Numbered from the stretch's first letter, positions 43,322 to 52,435 are shown. The stretch is 64,000 bases of DNA from Glaciihabitans tibetensis (GCF_003003265.1 NZ_PVTL01000007.1:1-64000), one strand, 5' to 3'. Notes: generated from the letters alone by a model not told the origin. Translations and numbers: made by a program.

Positions 43322-44853
43322 GAGGCGGATGTCCCGTCGGTAGGGTCGGAGGCGCTCAGCAGCACCACGATGACGTTGGTGCTGACGCGGCGAAGAGCCT
43401 CGACGACGCCGTTCGGGCCGTCGAGTGCAGCGGGGTCGGTGCCGGGTTCCGGTATAAACACGATGGTGCCGAAACGGCTGCCGGCGGCGGTGAGGTTGTA
43501 GGCGAACCGGTCCCCAACGCCGTCGGTGGTGACGTCGTGGCTCCGAAAGTGCACCGCGCTCGCGATGGGGTAGTCGGCCCGGTCGAGCGTCGCGATCGGG
43601 GATCGGGTGCTCGTGGAGAACCGCACGGGTGTGGCTCCGGCCAGGAGCGACAGCTCGTCGGCGATGGTCATGGGCAGGGCGATGAACTCCTCTGAACCGA
43701 GAACCAGCACTCCGCGACCACCGGACAACGCGTCAGCCGCGCCGATCACCTCGTGCAGCCGCTCGCCGATGGCCCGGGCAACGGCGGTGTCGATCGGTGC
43801 GGTGGTGCCGAACCGGGCGCTGCGCACGGCGGAAAGGTCGGTGCAGTCGATCCAGCGCACCGCTCCGGCGAGGTCGGGGGAGTCCGCGGCCGGCGGCAGT
43901 GCCTCGATCAGCTGCGCCGCGCGGGAGAGCACATCGACAGGAAGCTCGATCGAACCCGACGCCAACGACACCACCGAGATGCGCGTGCCGAGCGCCTCCG
44001 CAAGCTCGTCGAAGCGGCGCTGATCGGCCGCCGAGCGCAGGTCGATGAGGGACGCGATCACCCACCGCCGCTGCGGGAGCAGGGCCTGGATCGCGGTGAC
44101 CGTGTTGATCGCCGTCGTCCCGGTGCTGAGCTCGTCGTCGACCAGCACCACCGTGCCGCCCGTTCGGAGCCACTGCGGGTCGGTCGGCAACAGCCCGTGG
44201 TCGGTGGCGTGCGAGTGTTCTTCCTCGAATCCGGTGAAGGATGTCGCGCCCGCGACTTCATGCCGCGTCGAGTGCAGGTAGTACGACTGGAGAGCGTCGC
44301 CCACGATCTGCCCGAGACCAGTAGCGGTCTCGGCGAAGCCGAGCGTGACGACGGCGGGTGACGGGATGGTGGCGGCGCGGATCTCACTGCGGAGCGCGGT
44401 GAGCTGCTCCTTGCTGTGAGCGGCGGCCGTGACATCCGCCAGCTGATTGGATTCGGCCAGCTCGGCCATCAGGGCAGCGAGACGCACGCCGAACCCGGCC
44501 GCAGCCCGCGAGCCGGCGCCTCCGCGTCCGAGTGCAGCCTCGTCGTGCCCACCCGCATTGTGCACATCGCCGTCGAGCTCACCCGAGACGAGCAGCCCGA
44601 GCAGTTCCCCGGCGGCCAGCGCGACGCCGGGATGGGTCGGCACGTGCTTCGCGAGAACCGTCGAGACGAGCAGGTGTGCGCGTTTGGGGTTTCGGCGCAC
44701 GGCGATGCCGACGAGTTCCTCGACGCTGAGAATGCTGCGCTCGCCGTCTGTGCGCACCGAAATGTCGAGAGTATCGCGCACGTGAGTGCCCTGCCAGACC
44801 GTCGTGGTCACAACCGTGGTTGGCGCAGGCTCAGTTGTCACGTGCTCGGTCAT
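43318..44853 (-). CDS. Phosphoribosyltransferase with TRSP domain, Ter operon
   Basis: A 511-residue protein. The N-terminal orotate-PRTase-like domain contains the PRPP loop TVVLVDDELSTGTTA (about 234-248) and the segment TSFTGFEEEHSHATDHGL. The C-terminal domain (from about residue 360) corresponds to the TRSP domain found only in these operons; SGGRGVLVLGSEEFIALPM and TRSPIATLDRADYPIA lie there. The proposed family role is to make a base-ribose-phosphate compound as part of a Ter-linked pathway. ATG 44853 overlaps the aldolase stop by 4 bp. Confidence 0.85.
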   Translation of the reverse strand: MTEHVTTEPAPTTVVTTTVWQGTHVRDTLDISVRTDGERSILSVEELVGIAVRRNPKRAHLLVSTVLAKHVPTHPGVALAAGELLGLLVSGELDGDVHNAGGHDEAALGRGGAGSRAAAGFGVRLAALMAELAESNQLADVTAAAHSKEQLTALRSEIRAATIPSPAVVTLGFAETATGLGQIVGDALQSYYLHSTRHEVAGATSFTGFEEEHSHATDHGLLPTDPQWLRTGGTVVLVDDELSTGTTAINTVTAIQALLPQRRWVIASLIDLRSAADQRRFDELAEALGTRISVVSLASGSIELPVDVLSRAAQLIEALPPAADSPDLAGAVRWIDCTDLSAVRSARFGTTAPIDTAVARAIGERLHEVIGAADALSGGRGVLVLGSEEFIALPMTIADELSLLAGATPVRFSTSTRSPIATLDRADYPIASAVHFRSHDVTTDGVGDRFAYNLTAAGSRFGTIVFIPEPGTDPAALDGPNGVVEALRRVSTNVIVVLLSASDPTDGTSAS

Positions 44854-46040
44854 CGCATGCTCGCTTCGAGGAAGTCGACGAAGGTGGTCGACTCCGAGGC
44901 GACGCCGAACGCCTCCGCACGCACCATCGTCTTCTCGGCCCAGGCGGAGTGCGGCTTCACCTCGTTCATCTTGTTGCCGTACGGCGACGCGCTCGCGCCG
45001 CCGCCGACGTTGTCGAGGATCGCGGTGGCGTCGAGGAACTCCTCGTGACTGACGACGGACATGGCGTGCACCACGGGAACGTGGCTCGGGTGGATCACCG
45101 TTTTACCGAGCAACCCGTTGGCCTGGTCGAGCGCGATCTCGCGGATAAGCCCGTCGAGTCCGCCGCCCAGCAGCTTGCGTCGCAGGTCGGTCTCGTTCGC
45201 CTCCACGAAGGGGGTGAGCCGCAGCTGCGGGCGCAAAATCCGCTCGCTGGCGTAGTGCTCCCAGACGGTTCCGGTGGTGACAAAGCTGTCCTCGTGCCTG
45301 CCGAGAACGTTCACGATGTCGGAGATCACCGACGCCACCACCTGCACGTCGTAGACGGTGAGGTCGCGGGAGCGGCGCAGCCCGAAGGCGCTCGCGAGGT
45401 CGGTCGCGCCGATCCGCACGGCCAGCACGTCGTCGCGGTTGCCGTGCAGAATCTCGCGGATCGACGCGAGAGCCGCCCCGCGGGTTTCGCGGTGAATCAT
45501 GACGGGCGACTCGAGAATCGGCATCAGCCGGAGCCTCCGCTTGTCGCCGGCGCCGTCGAAACCGGTGTGCCGCTGCACCTCGCGCAACGCGCCGAAGAAG
45601 CCCTCGGCGTAGCCCGTCAGGTTCTCGAACTTGGGCACCACAAATCCGCTGAGCACCTCGAGCCCGTCGCCGGCAAGCTCCGCCACCCGCAGAATCTGCT
45701 CAGGAGTACGCACCCGCACGAACAGCAGCGGAAGCTCGGTCTCCGGCTTGTCCTGCGAGATGCGGTGCAGAGCCTGGAGCGCTTCCGCGACATTGATCTC
45801 CGCGGCATCCACCGCACTGTCGGCGATGGAATCCTCGAGGCAGAGCACCATGCTGACGCAGCCGCGCGCGGCCTGCTTCACGACGTCCTTGGCGATCTTC
45901 GGACGATCGCCGGGGCAGTAGAGCGTGGCGCCGAGTCCGGCGGCGAGCAGGTGCGCGGGCGCGTCGATGCTGATCTCCACGGGAGGCTGGTGGAACAGGC
46001 GCTTGACTTGGGTTTTCCCCAGAAATCCAAAGTGGTGCAT
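44850..46040 (-). CDS. HpcH/HpaI aldolase (citrate lyase beta-like), Ter operon
   Basis: A 396-residue TIM-barrel protein of the HpcH/HpaI aldolase/citrate lyase superfamily, in the variant found in TerD operons. Features include TLYCPGDRPKIAKDV, MVLCLEDSIADSAV (acidic metal ligand region), LLFVRVRTPEQILRVAELAG and MPILESPVMIHRETR, with VRIGATDLASAFGL later. It should make or break a C-C bond in the proposed Ter metabolite pathway. ATG 46040 lies only 4 bases after the upstream gene. Confidence 0.85.
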   Translation of the reverse strand: MHHFGFLGKTQVKRLFHQPPVEISIDAPAHLLAAGLGATLYCPGDRPKIAKDVVKQAARGCVSMVLCLEDSIADSAVDAAEINVAEALQALHRISQDKPETELPLLFVRVRTPEQILRVAELAGDGLEVLSGFVVPKFENLTGYAEGFFGALREVQRHTGFDGAGDKRRLRLMPILESPVMIHRETRGAALASIREILHGNRDDVLAVRIGATDLASAFGLRRSRDLTVYDVQVVASVISDIVNVLGRHEDSFVTTGTVWEHYASERILRPQLRLTPFVEANETDLRRKLLGGGLDGLIREIALDQANGLLGKTVIHPSHVPVVHAMSVVSHEEFLDATAILDNVGGGASASPYGNKMNEVKPHSAWAEKTMVRAEAFGVASESTTFVDFLEASMR

Positions 46041-46044
46041 GGTG

Positions 46045-46998
46045 CTATCGGCTCCGTGACTCTCGCGTGAGGAGATAGGGGGTGAGGGTAAAGCCGAACT
46101 GTTTCATGATCATGTCGTCTGAGGCCGTGCGGTCGACGGGCTCGGCGCGCAGCTCGATGAGGTTGCCGATGCGCAGCAGGTACAGAACAAACATCCGGGA
46201 CTCGTCGCCGGGGAAGATCGTGACCGTCGCCCCGTCGAAAATCTGCGCCCCGAACGCCTGGTCGCCCCGCGCGATGAACAGCGCCCGGCGCAGCAGACGA
46301 ACGTGCCGCAGCGACACGAGCGCGTCGGCGTCATCGAAGCCCACCAGTGGTCGATGGCCGGGCGTCGTCACCGGGCTGCCCGCGGTGCCCCCGGACGCGG
46401 TCGCCGACCCCGTCACGCGCTCGGTGCTTTCCCAGACGGCAACATCGGCGCCGCTCACGATCAGACTGCCGACCGCGGATTCGCGCGCATTCAGCCTCAG
46501 CACCGGGTTGCTCTCGCCCAGTTCGCGCAGCTCGTCGATGGTTGGCGCGGGAAACGGCAGCGACCCCGCCGGCGGCCGTGGCGGTGTTTGCCGAGCCGAA
46601 GAAGCGGCAGAATCAGAGCCCGAAGACGAGGAGGCCGAAGACGAAGGCCGAGCGGATGCCGCGCCCGCCGTCGACGGAGCCAGCGACAGTCCCGCCGACC
46701 GAGCAGGAGCAGCCGCGGGGGCAAGCGACAGCCCGGCCGACGGTGCAGAAGTCGTCGGAGGATGCAGCGACAGCCCGGACGACGGCGCGGAAGTTGTCGG
46801 AGGATGCAGCGACAGCCCGGACGAAGCCGCCGCTCGGGGTGCCGGATCACGGTCCGCAGTCGCGGTTGCGGCCGAATTGGCGCTTGCCGGCGCAGCAACA
46901 GTCGGCTCAGCAACGGCCGACTCAACGACCGGCGCGGGCTTCACGCGTCGGCGCAGGTAGCTAATGTCCGTTCGCACGGATGAGCGATTGAGCGGCAC
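46045..46998 (-). CDS. Ter-operon protein with disordered Ser/Pro repeat linker, unknown domain
   Basis: A 317-residue protein. Residues 1-20 are basic; residues about 20-150 are a disordered Ser/Ala/Pro linker containing four copies of a GLSLHPPTTSAPS-like unit (encoded by near-identical 39-bp repeats, about 46681-46826). The folded C-terminal part (about 155-317) contains SLIVSGADVAVWEST, VGFDDADALVSLRHVRLLRRALFIARGDQAFG and a closing FGFTLTPYLLTRESRSR; its beta-rich pattern could be TerD-related, but I cannot place it. It sits between a TerD and the aldolase, 3-4 bases from each, so it is part of the module. Confidence 0.55.
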   Translation of the reverse strand: MPLNRSSVRTDISYLRRRVKPAPVVESAVAEPTVAAPASANSAATATADRDPAPRAAASSGLSLHPPTTSAPSSGLSLHPPTTSAPSAGLSLAPAAAPARSAGLSLAPSTAGAASARPSSSASSSSGSDSAASSARQTPPRPPAGSLPFPAPTIDELRELGESNPVLRLNARESAVGSLIVSGADVAVWESTERVTGSATASGGTAGSPVTTPGHRPLVGFDDADALVSLRHVRLLRRALFIARGDQAFGAQIFDGATVTIFPGDESRMFVLYLLRIGNLIELRAEPVDRTASDDMIMKQFGFTLTPYLLTRESRSR

Positions 46999-47001
46999 GC
47001 G

Positions 47002-47553
47002 TCAGAGGTCGATTCTGAAGTCGGCGGCGACGCCGCGCAGGCCGGTCGCGTACCCCTGTCCGAGGGCGCGGAACTTCCAGTCATCGCGGTGCCGATAGAG
47101 CTCGCCGAACATCATCACGTTGATGGTGCGGTTGTCGCCGGCGGGCACCACGAAGCGCACAAGCTCCCTATTGTCCCTGGTCGCCACCCGCACATAGGCG
47201 GAGCGCACCGCCGAAAAGTTGCCCGGCCCGCGTACATCCGGGTCGACATAGACGATGAACACGATCTTCGCGACATCCGCGGGAACCAGCGCGAGGTTGA
47301 CGTCGATCTCTTCGTCGTCGCGGTCGTCGACAAACGACACCGAACCGTCGTCGCTGACGATCTGGTTGAAGAACACCAGGTGGTCGTTCGAGACGGAGTG
47401 TCCCTCGGCATCACACATGATGGCCATCGCAACCAGCTCGGCCTGGGCGCCACGGCTCGGGATGGTGTCCCAGCCGAACCCCAGCAGAACTTCGGAGAGG
47501 CCGGGGTTCTCGGCGGTCAGCGCGGCATTGGCGCCAGCGATCATGGAACTCAC
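47002..47553 (-). CDS. TerD-family protein, diverged calcium sites
   Basis: A 183-residue TerD-fold protein (LLGFGWDT, HLVFFNQ, NLALVPADVAKIVFIVYVD, RFVVPAGDNRTINVMMFGELYRHRDDWKFRALGQGYATGL). Compared with the two TerD copies at 49483 and 50142, the first Ca2+ segment (DLDASA) reads LVAMAIMCDAEG, and the acidic loop GDN..GAGDGDDE is reduced to VDDRDDEE. It may therefore bind metal differently or not at all. The start GTG 47553 overlaps the upstream stop (GTGA); ATG 47544 is an alternative. Confidence 0.85.
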   Translation of the reverse strand: MSSMIAGANAALTAENPGLSEVLLGFGWDTIPSRGAQAELVAMAIMCDAEGHSVSNDHLVFFNQIVSDDGSVSFVDDRDDEEIDVNLALVPADVAKIVFIVYVDPDVRGPGNFSAVRSAYVRVATRDNRELVRFVVPAGDNRTINVMMFGELYRHRDDWKFRALGQGYATGLRGVAADFRIDL

Positions 47554-48101
47554 GAGGCACCGTCCAACCGGAGGCTCGGCGCCGCGAACTTGTCCGCGAG
47601 AAACCGCCCGTGCGTGGATAGTTCGGCGATGGCGCCGATCCGGATCTGGTTGAGCAAGTCGTTGATCGTCTCTTCGAGAATCCCGAGCTGGGTCGAGAAT
47701 TGCAGGGTGGCGGGGGAGGAGTTCTCCCGCTCGCTCTCCGGGAGTGCGAGGAACGCCCGCAGGGGCGTCGGCAGGTAGTCCCGGATCATTGCTTCGAGCA
47801 GCACGCGCTGCTCGGTTGAGGCGTTCTGCGCACTTACCGTCTCGATGACCACCCGCAGCAGGTCATCAATGTGCGCGAGGCGCGAGGTGATGAGGGTGGG
47901 CAGCTCGCTTCCGCCGCTGCGAACGGTAGCGCGCAGCTGGTCGAGGGCACGGGCGACTGCGGCATCCTCCGATTCGGCGGGCCCAGCGACATCCGCCGGT
48001 CCTCGCCCGCCCTGCGCATTAGGCGCTGCCACGTCAGACGACCGCACCGGCTGGGCCGATGGGCCCTTAAACAGCGAGTCCATGAACTTGCCAAAAGCCA
48101 C
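47550..48101 (-). CDS. Hypothetical helical protein of the Ter/TelA module
   Basis: A 183-residue protein starting MAFGKFMDSLFKG. After a Pro/Ala linker it is predicted helical (LDQLRATVRSGG, RLAHIDDLLRVVIETV, LLEAMIRDYLPTPLRAFLAL, LGILEETINDLLNQI). I do not recognise a named family, but TelA genes in other bacteria commonly have an XpaC-type small helical partner next to them, and this could be the analogue. It is encoded between TelA and TerD, with its stop overlapping the TerD start. Confidence 0.55.
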   Translation of the reverse strand: MAFGKFMDSLFKGPSAQPVRSSDVAAPNAQGGRGPADVAGPAESEDAAVARALDQLRATVRSGGSELPTLITSRLAHIDDLLRVVIETVSAQNASTEQRVLLEAMIRDYLPTPLRAFLALPESERENSSPATLQFSTQLGILEETINDLLNQIRIGAIAELSTHGRFLADKFAAPSLRLDGAS

Positions 48102-48157
48102 TGCGTCACCGCCCTCGTCCCGTGGAGCTTCGTACGATAACTATCGCAGTTCGAAAA

Positions 48158-49360
48158 CTAGCGCAGTTCGCGCTGCTCGCCCTGCTGGCTGCGCTCCAGG
48201 TAGGGCTTCGCCTTCTGGAGTCCGACCTCGAGCGCCGAGACCGTACCTTCCATGTTCTTCGCAGCCGTCGCCCGGAACGTGTCGATGGCGTCCATGGTGG
48301 CGAATACGTTGTCGAACGCCTTCTGCAGCGTCTCTACGCTGACGCCCGAGCTCGATGCCTGCTCGTGAATGCGCACGGTCTGGTCCTTCAGCATCTCGCT
48401 GGTCTTCAGGATCATGTTGTTCGTCGTGGTGTTGATCGCGTCGATCTGGTCGAGAACCATCTTCTGGTTGGCCAGCGCCTGCGCCACGATGACGGCCGTT
48501 CGCAGCGCCGCGATCGTGGTCGTGCGGGCGCGGTCAACACCCTTGATGAGCTCCAGGTTGTTTTTGCGAATGAGGTCCATCGCCAGGTATCCCTGCACCG
48601 AAACGGCAAGCTGGGTCAGGATGTCTTGATGGCGCTGTCTGATCGGGTACAGCACATCGGCTTCGAGCTTCTGCGCCTCGTCAATGCGTCCAGCCGCCCG
48701 CGAGGCGTCGATCTTCTCCACGGTTGCGCCATCCAGCGCCTTCGCGAAGATCGCGTACTCGCTGAGCGACTGCATGGTCTCCCACAGCTGCACCTTCTCG
48801 CCGGCGAGCGAGGCGTTGTCCTTCAGGAGTTCGTCCTGCCCGGCCATCAGCGATTTGATGATCGCGTCGAGCTGGGTCTGGGCCGACTCGTACTTCTGGA
48901 AGTACTTCGCCAGCTTGTTGCCGCCCGGGATGAACCCGAGAATCTTGCGTCCCACGCCGAGGTCGGCGTCGTTCGGCGTCAGGTCCTCGACCGTCGAGCG
49001 CAGGTCGCCGAGCGTGTTGGCGACGGCGATCTGCGCGCTGTTGCCGGAGCGCTTCGCCCCGGCGACGGAGGTGGAGGAGCGATCCAGCATGCGCGTCGAG
49101 TAGCCGCTGGACTGCACCATCTCCGTGCCGGCGAGGGACGAGATCCCCTCGATCTTCTCGGTGAACTCGGGCGTCCGTGGGTCGAGGGACGAGACATCCG
49201 CCACAAAATCACGCGCCTGCCTGGCGATCTCCTGCTGACGCTCGACCGGCACCGGCACCATCCCCGGCGCTTCTTCCGCCTGCACGATCGCGGGCGCGTC
49301 GGGCGCTCTCAGGACGAGGGCGGCCTCAGAGGCGTCGGGGGGAGTGAGGGGTGAACTCAT
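48158..49360 (-). CDS. telA: Toxic-anion resistance protein TelA
   Basis: A 400-residue member of the TelA/KlaA family, implicated in resistance to tellurite and other agents and in general membrane stress. Largely helical, with family segments FIPGGNKLAKYFQKYESAQTQ, YAIFAKALDGATV, LYPIRQRHQDILTQLAVSVQGY, ALRTAVIVAQALANQKMVLDQIDAINTTTNNMI and FDNVFATMDAIDTF. No membrane helix is evident. It lies between the upstream terD pair and the small helical gene. The 122-base gap before it holds short imperfect repeats but no obvious terminator. Confidence 0.9.
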   Translation of the reverse strand: MSSPLTPPDASEAALVLRAPDAPAIVQAEEAPGMVPVPVERQQEIARQARDFVADVSSLDPRTPEFTEKIEGISSLAGTEMVQSSGYSTRMLDRSSTSVAGAKRSGNSAQIAVANTLGDLRSTVEDLTPNDADLGVGRKILGFIPGGNKLAKYFQKYESAQTQLDAIIKSLMAGQDELLKDNASLAGEKVQLWETMQSLSEYAIFAKALDGATVEKIDASRAAGRIDEAQKLEADVLYPIRQRHQDILTQLAVSVQGYLAMDLIRKNNLELIKGVDRARTTTIAALRTAVIVAQALANQKMVLDQIDAINTTTNNMILKTSEMLKDQTVRIHEQASSSGVSVETLQKAFDNVFATMDAIDTFRATAAKNMEGTVSALEVGLQKAKPYLERSQQGEQRELR

Positions 49361-49482
49361 GGAGTTTCCTGCCTGGTTGAACGGTGACGGGGAGAAGAGC
49401 GAATGAAACTGCGTTGCCAGCGGATTCGCCGATGGAACTGAGTGGCGAGCGGACTAGCCGATGTGGCGATTAGCTGAGGTGA

Positions 49483-50061
49483 TTAGCCGAGTACGACGCC
49501 GAAGTCGTCGGCGATGCCGGCGAGTCCGGAGGTGTAGCCCTGGCCGACGGCCTTGAACTTCCACTCGGAGCCGTTGCGGTAGACCTCGGCGAACAGCATC
49601 GCGGTCTCGGGAGCGGCGTCCTCGCTCAGGTCGAAGCGCACAACCTCGTTCTCGTCCTGGTCGAAGACGCGGCAGTAGGCGCCGCGAACCTGGCCGAAGT
49701 TCTGGCGGCGAACGTCTGCCTGGTCGATGGAGACCACGATGACGACGCGCTTGACGTCGGCCGCAACCAGACGCAGGTCGATCGTGATCTGCTCGTCGTC
49801 GCCGTCGCCGGCGCCGGAGCGGTTGTCACCGAGGTGAACGACCGACTGGTCGGCGGCGGCGGGCTGGTTGTAGAAGATGAAGTCGGCGGAGGAACGCACC
49901 TTGCCGTTCTCGCCAATGAGCAGCGCGGACGCGTCGAGGTCGAACGGCTCGCCGCTGGTGGTGCGGGGATCCCAGCCGAGGCCGACCGTCGCGACGGTGA
50001 GTCCGGGGCTGACCTTCGTCAGTGAGAGGTTGTTTCCCTTTTGAAGAGTGAGACCTGCCAT
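49483..50061 (-). CDS. TerD-family calcium-binding stress protein
   Basis: A 192-residue TerD domain protein. Metal-binding segments are intact: DLDASALL (41-48) and GDNRSGAGDGDDE (78-90). The start MAGLTLQKGNNLSLTK and end YTSGLAGIADDFGVVLG are standard. TerD proteins bind Ca2+ and associate with TerC at the membrane in tellurite, phage and stress responses. ATG 50061 has AAAGGAG upstream. It is in tandem with a second TerD 80 bases upstream. Confidence 0.95.
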   Translation of the reverse strand: MAGLTLQKGNNLSLTKVSPGLTVATVGLGWDPRTTSGEPFDLDASALLIGENGKVRSSADFIFYNQPAAADQSVVHLGDNRSGAGDGDDEQITIDLRLVAADVKRVVIVVSIDQADVRRQNFGQVRGAYCRVFDQDENEVVRFDLSEDAAPETAMLFAEVYRNGSEWKFKAVGQGYTSGLAGIADDFGVVLG

Positions 50062-50141
50062 GAGAGTTTCTCCTTTGTAGATCGAATCTGTGGATCGAAT
50101 CGGGGTGGTGCGTCAGGTGGAGCTCAGGACCTTTGCGGGAC

Positions 50142-50732
50142 TCAGAGGACCTTCGCGGCTGGGGCGAGCAAGTCCATCACCGAGCGGCCGTTGGCGCGCT
50201 CTCCGACAGCCTTGAAGCTCCAGCCGGTGCCCTCGCGCGAGACCTTCGACATGATCATCGCGGTGTGTGAGCCGGCGTCGGTGAGCTGGTAGCGAGCGAC
50301 CTCGGGGGTGCCGGAGGTCGAGTCGTCGACGATGCGGCTGAACGCGTTCTCGACGGAGTCGAAGGTCTGCTGGGTGTAGCTGCTGATGACGAACACGATC
50401 TGCGCGACCGCGGCCGACACCTTGGTGAGGTCGACGAGGATTGTCTCGTCGTCACCGTCGCCGGCGCCGGTGAGGTTGTCACCGGTGTGGGTCGTGGATC
50501 CGTCTTTGCTCGCGAGCTGCTGGAACCAGACGGTGTCCAGTACCTTGCCGGCGGCGTCAAAGAAGATCGCCGAGGCGTCGAGGTCAACCTCGGCAGCCTT
50601 GCCGCGACCGAAGAGGCCACGCTTGACGGGAGCTGCGCTGTCCCAGCCGAGCCCCAGGCGTACCTTCGTCAGGCTTCCGCCGTCGGCCTTCTTGAGTGAT
50701 AGCGACTCGCCTTTTGACAAACTCAAACCCAT
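50142..50732 (-). CDS. TerD-family protein with basic insertion
   Basis: A 196-residue TerD protein, MGLSLSKGESLSLKK at the N-terminus. Ca2+ segments VDLDASAIFF (49-58) and GDNLTGAGDGDDE (84-96) are kept. An insertion after the first strand (VKRGLFGRGKAAE, about 36-48) is basic and unlike the neighbouring TerD. ATG 50732 is preceded by GAAGGAG. It is the first of the TerD/TelA/aldolase transcription unit. Confidence 0.9.
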   Translation of the reverse strand: MGLSLSKGESLSLKKADGGSLTKVRLGLGWDSAAPVKRGLFGRGKAAEVDLDASAIFFDAAGKVLDTVWFQQLASKDGSTTHTGDNLTGAGDGDDETILVDLTKVSAAVAQIVFVISSYTQQTFDSVENAFSRIVDDSTSGTPEVARYQLTDAGSHTAMIMSKVSREGTGWSFKAVGERANGRSVMDLLAPAAKVL

Positions 50733-51176
50733 GGTGTGCTCCTTCTTTTCTAAACAGTTGGTTACTACGGACGGGAACGAACTGATGTGCCACCGAGTGG
50801 ACACCGGATGGACCCGACCGGGGAAGCGTGTGTGACGCGAGCGGCGTGGCCATGGCCGCAAAGCGGGACGCGAGATGCGTTCGACCGCAAGGGCTGCAAC
50901 TGGCGCTGGCTATCAGCGCGGAGCCGGCCGGCGCGGAAGAGTCCGGGACGGGCCAGTAACTCGAGTTGCACCTGCGTCGGCCCTTCCGGTCGTGATCACT
51001 AGTCGTTGATCCTGGTAGCAATGCCGACGTGCGCCCGATCGAGCGACGCCGACGATCCGGGCCCAGTCTAGGGCCCAGCGTGATGAAAACTCTTGGAGTT
51101 GATTGTGCTGGGGGCGGCTCGTCTGCACGGGCCGTCCCCAGCGTCTTTCCCTCTACTGAGTGGTGGAGCTTGCTGC
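50733..51176. promoter_or_regulatory. Intergenic region between terC and terD, with stem-loop at 51107-51142
   Basis: A 444-base region with no convincing gene. GCTGGGGGCGGC (51107-51118) and GCCGTCCCCAGC (51131-51142) form a 12-bp stem with one imperfect pair, 35 bases beyond the terC stop, a likely terminator for terC. The terD promoter should lie near 50750-50850; AACAGTTGGTTA at about 50754 also occurs near 4709 upstream of the ABC ATPase gene. Confidence 0.55.
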
Positions 51177-52358
51177 TTACTTGCTGCTGGTGCTGTGGGT
51201 CTCGTGCGCCTCGGCGAGGAGCGCGTTGAGCTCCTCGTCTTCGGCGGCACGGGCCCGGTGCTTCTCGTTGAGCAGGCCGAGCGCGCGCTCGTGTGCCACA
51301 ACCTGCGCGTACACCTCGTCGCGGGTCTGGCCCTTTCCGGAGAAGTCTCCGGCGAGGTACTTCTTCGCCGAGGTGCGGCTGGAGGTGATCGCGGAGTGCG
51401 CCCGGCCGGCCGGGCTCCAAAGCGAGGCGAGAACGGTGACCGCAAGCACGCCGATGATGACGATGAGCGACAGGCCCGTGCTGATCTCGAACACCGGAAC
51501 GTGCTCTCCACCGTTGATGAACGGAAGCGTGTTCTCGTGCAGGGCGTGCAGCACGAGCTTGACACCGATGAACCCGAGGATTGCGGCGAGGCCGTAGCTC
51601 AGGTAAATCAGGCGGTCGAGCAGTCCGTCGATGAGGAAGTACAGCTGGCGAAGACCCATGAGGGAGAAGGCCGTCGCGGTGAACACGATGTACACGTTCT
51701 GCGTCAGGCCGAAGATCGCGGGAACCGAGTCAAGCGCGAACAGGAGGTCGGTTCCACCGATAGCGACCATGACGAGAAGCATCGGCGTCATGACCTTCTT
51801 GCCGTTCTCCATCGTGAAGAGCTTGTCGCCGTCGTAGCGCTCGGTCGTGTTGAACAAGCGCTTCGCGAGACGAATGATGAAGTTGTCTGCCTCGTCGCTC
51901 TCCTCTTCCGGCTTGAGCAGCTTGATCGCCGTGTAGATAAGGAACGCTCCGAACAGGTAGAACAGCCAGGCGAAGGAGTTGATCAGGGCGGAGCCGAGGA
52001 AGATGAATCCGGTGCGAGCGATCAGTGCGAAGACGATTCCGAAGAGGAGTACCTTCTGCTGGTCCATGCGCGGCACCTTGAAGCTCGCCATGATGATGAG
52101 GAAGACGAAGAGGTTGTCAACCGACAGTGCCTTCTCCGTGATGTAGCCCGCGAAGTACTCGGTTCCCATCGTTCCGCCACCGAAGAGGAAGACGCCGAAG
52201 CCGAACAGGATCGCGATGCCGACGTAGATGGCAGACCACTTGGCCGCCTCAGGAAGTGTGGGCTCGTGCGCTTTGCGCACGTGAAAGAAGAAGTCGAAGG
52301 TCAGCAGCCCGAGGATGCCGACGATCGTGAGGAGCCAGACGTATCCGGGTATATCCAT
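51177..52358 (-). CDS. terC: TerC-family membrane protein
   Basis: A 393-residue integral membrane protein of the TerC family (Alx/MeeF-like), which works with TerD in metal or tellurite resistance and has been linked to Mn2+ export. The acidic-helix motif ITEKALSVDNLFVFLIIMASF is intact, as are FGIVFALIARTGFIFLGSALI and GGTDLLFALDSVPAIFGLTQN. The C-terminal cytoplasmic tail (about 330-393) is helical and charged. It is transcribed divergently from a MarR-type regulator with a palindrome between them. Confidence 0.95.
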   Translation of the reverse strand: MDIPGYVWLLTIVGILGLLTFDFFFHVRKAHEPTLPEAAKWSAIYVGIAILFGFGVFLFGGGTMGTEYFAGYITEKALSVDNLFVFLIIMASFKVPRMDQQKVLLFGIVFALIARTGFIFLGSALINSFAWLFYLFGAFLIYTAIKLLKPEEESDEADNFIIRLAKRLFNTTERYDGDKLFTMENGKKVMTPMLLVMVAIGGTDLLFALDSVPAIFGLTQNVYIVFTATAFSLMGLRQLYFLIDGLLDRLIYLSYGLAAILGFIGVKLVLHALHENTLPFINGGEHVPVFEISTGLSLIVIIGVLAVTVLASLWSPAGRAHSAITSSRTSAKKYLAGDFSGKGQTRDEVYAQVVAHERALGLLNEKHRARAAEDEELNALLAEAHETHSTSSK

Positions 52359-52415
52359 GTGTGGGGTTCTCCGCGAGTGTGAGGGTGTGATTTAGTAGGA
52401 GCAGTCCCACTATAT

Positions 52416-52435
52416 TAGTTGGCTTCATCCAACTA
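52416..52435. promoter_or_regulatory. Probable MarR operator between terC and its regulator
   Basis: TAGTTGG (52416-52422) and CCAACTA (52429-52435) form an inverted repeat with a 6-base spacer, 58 bases before the terC start and 39 bases before the marR start. Confidence 0.7.
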
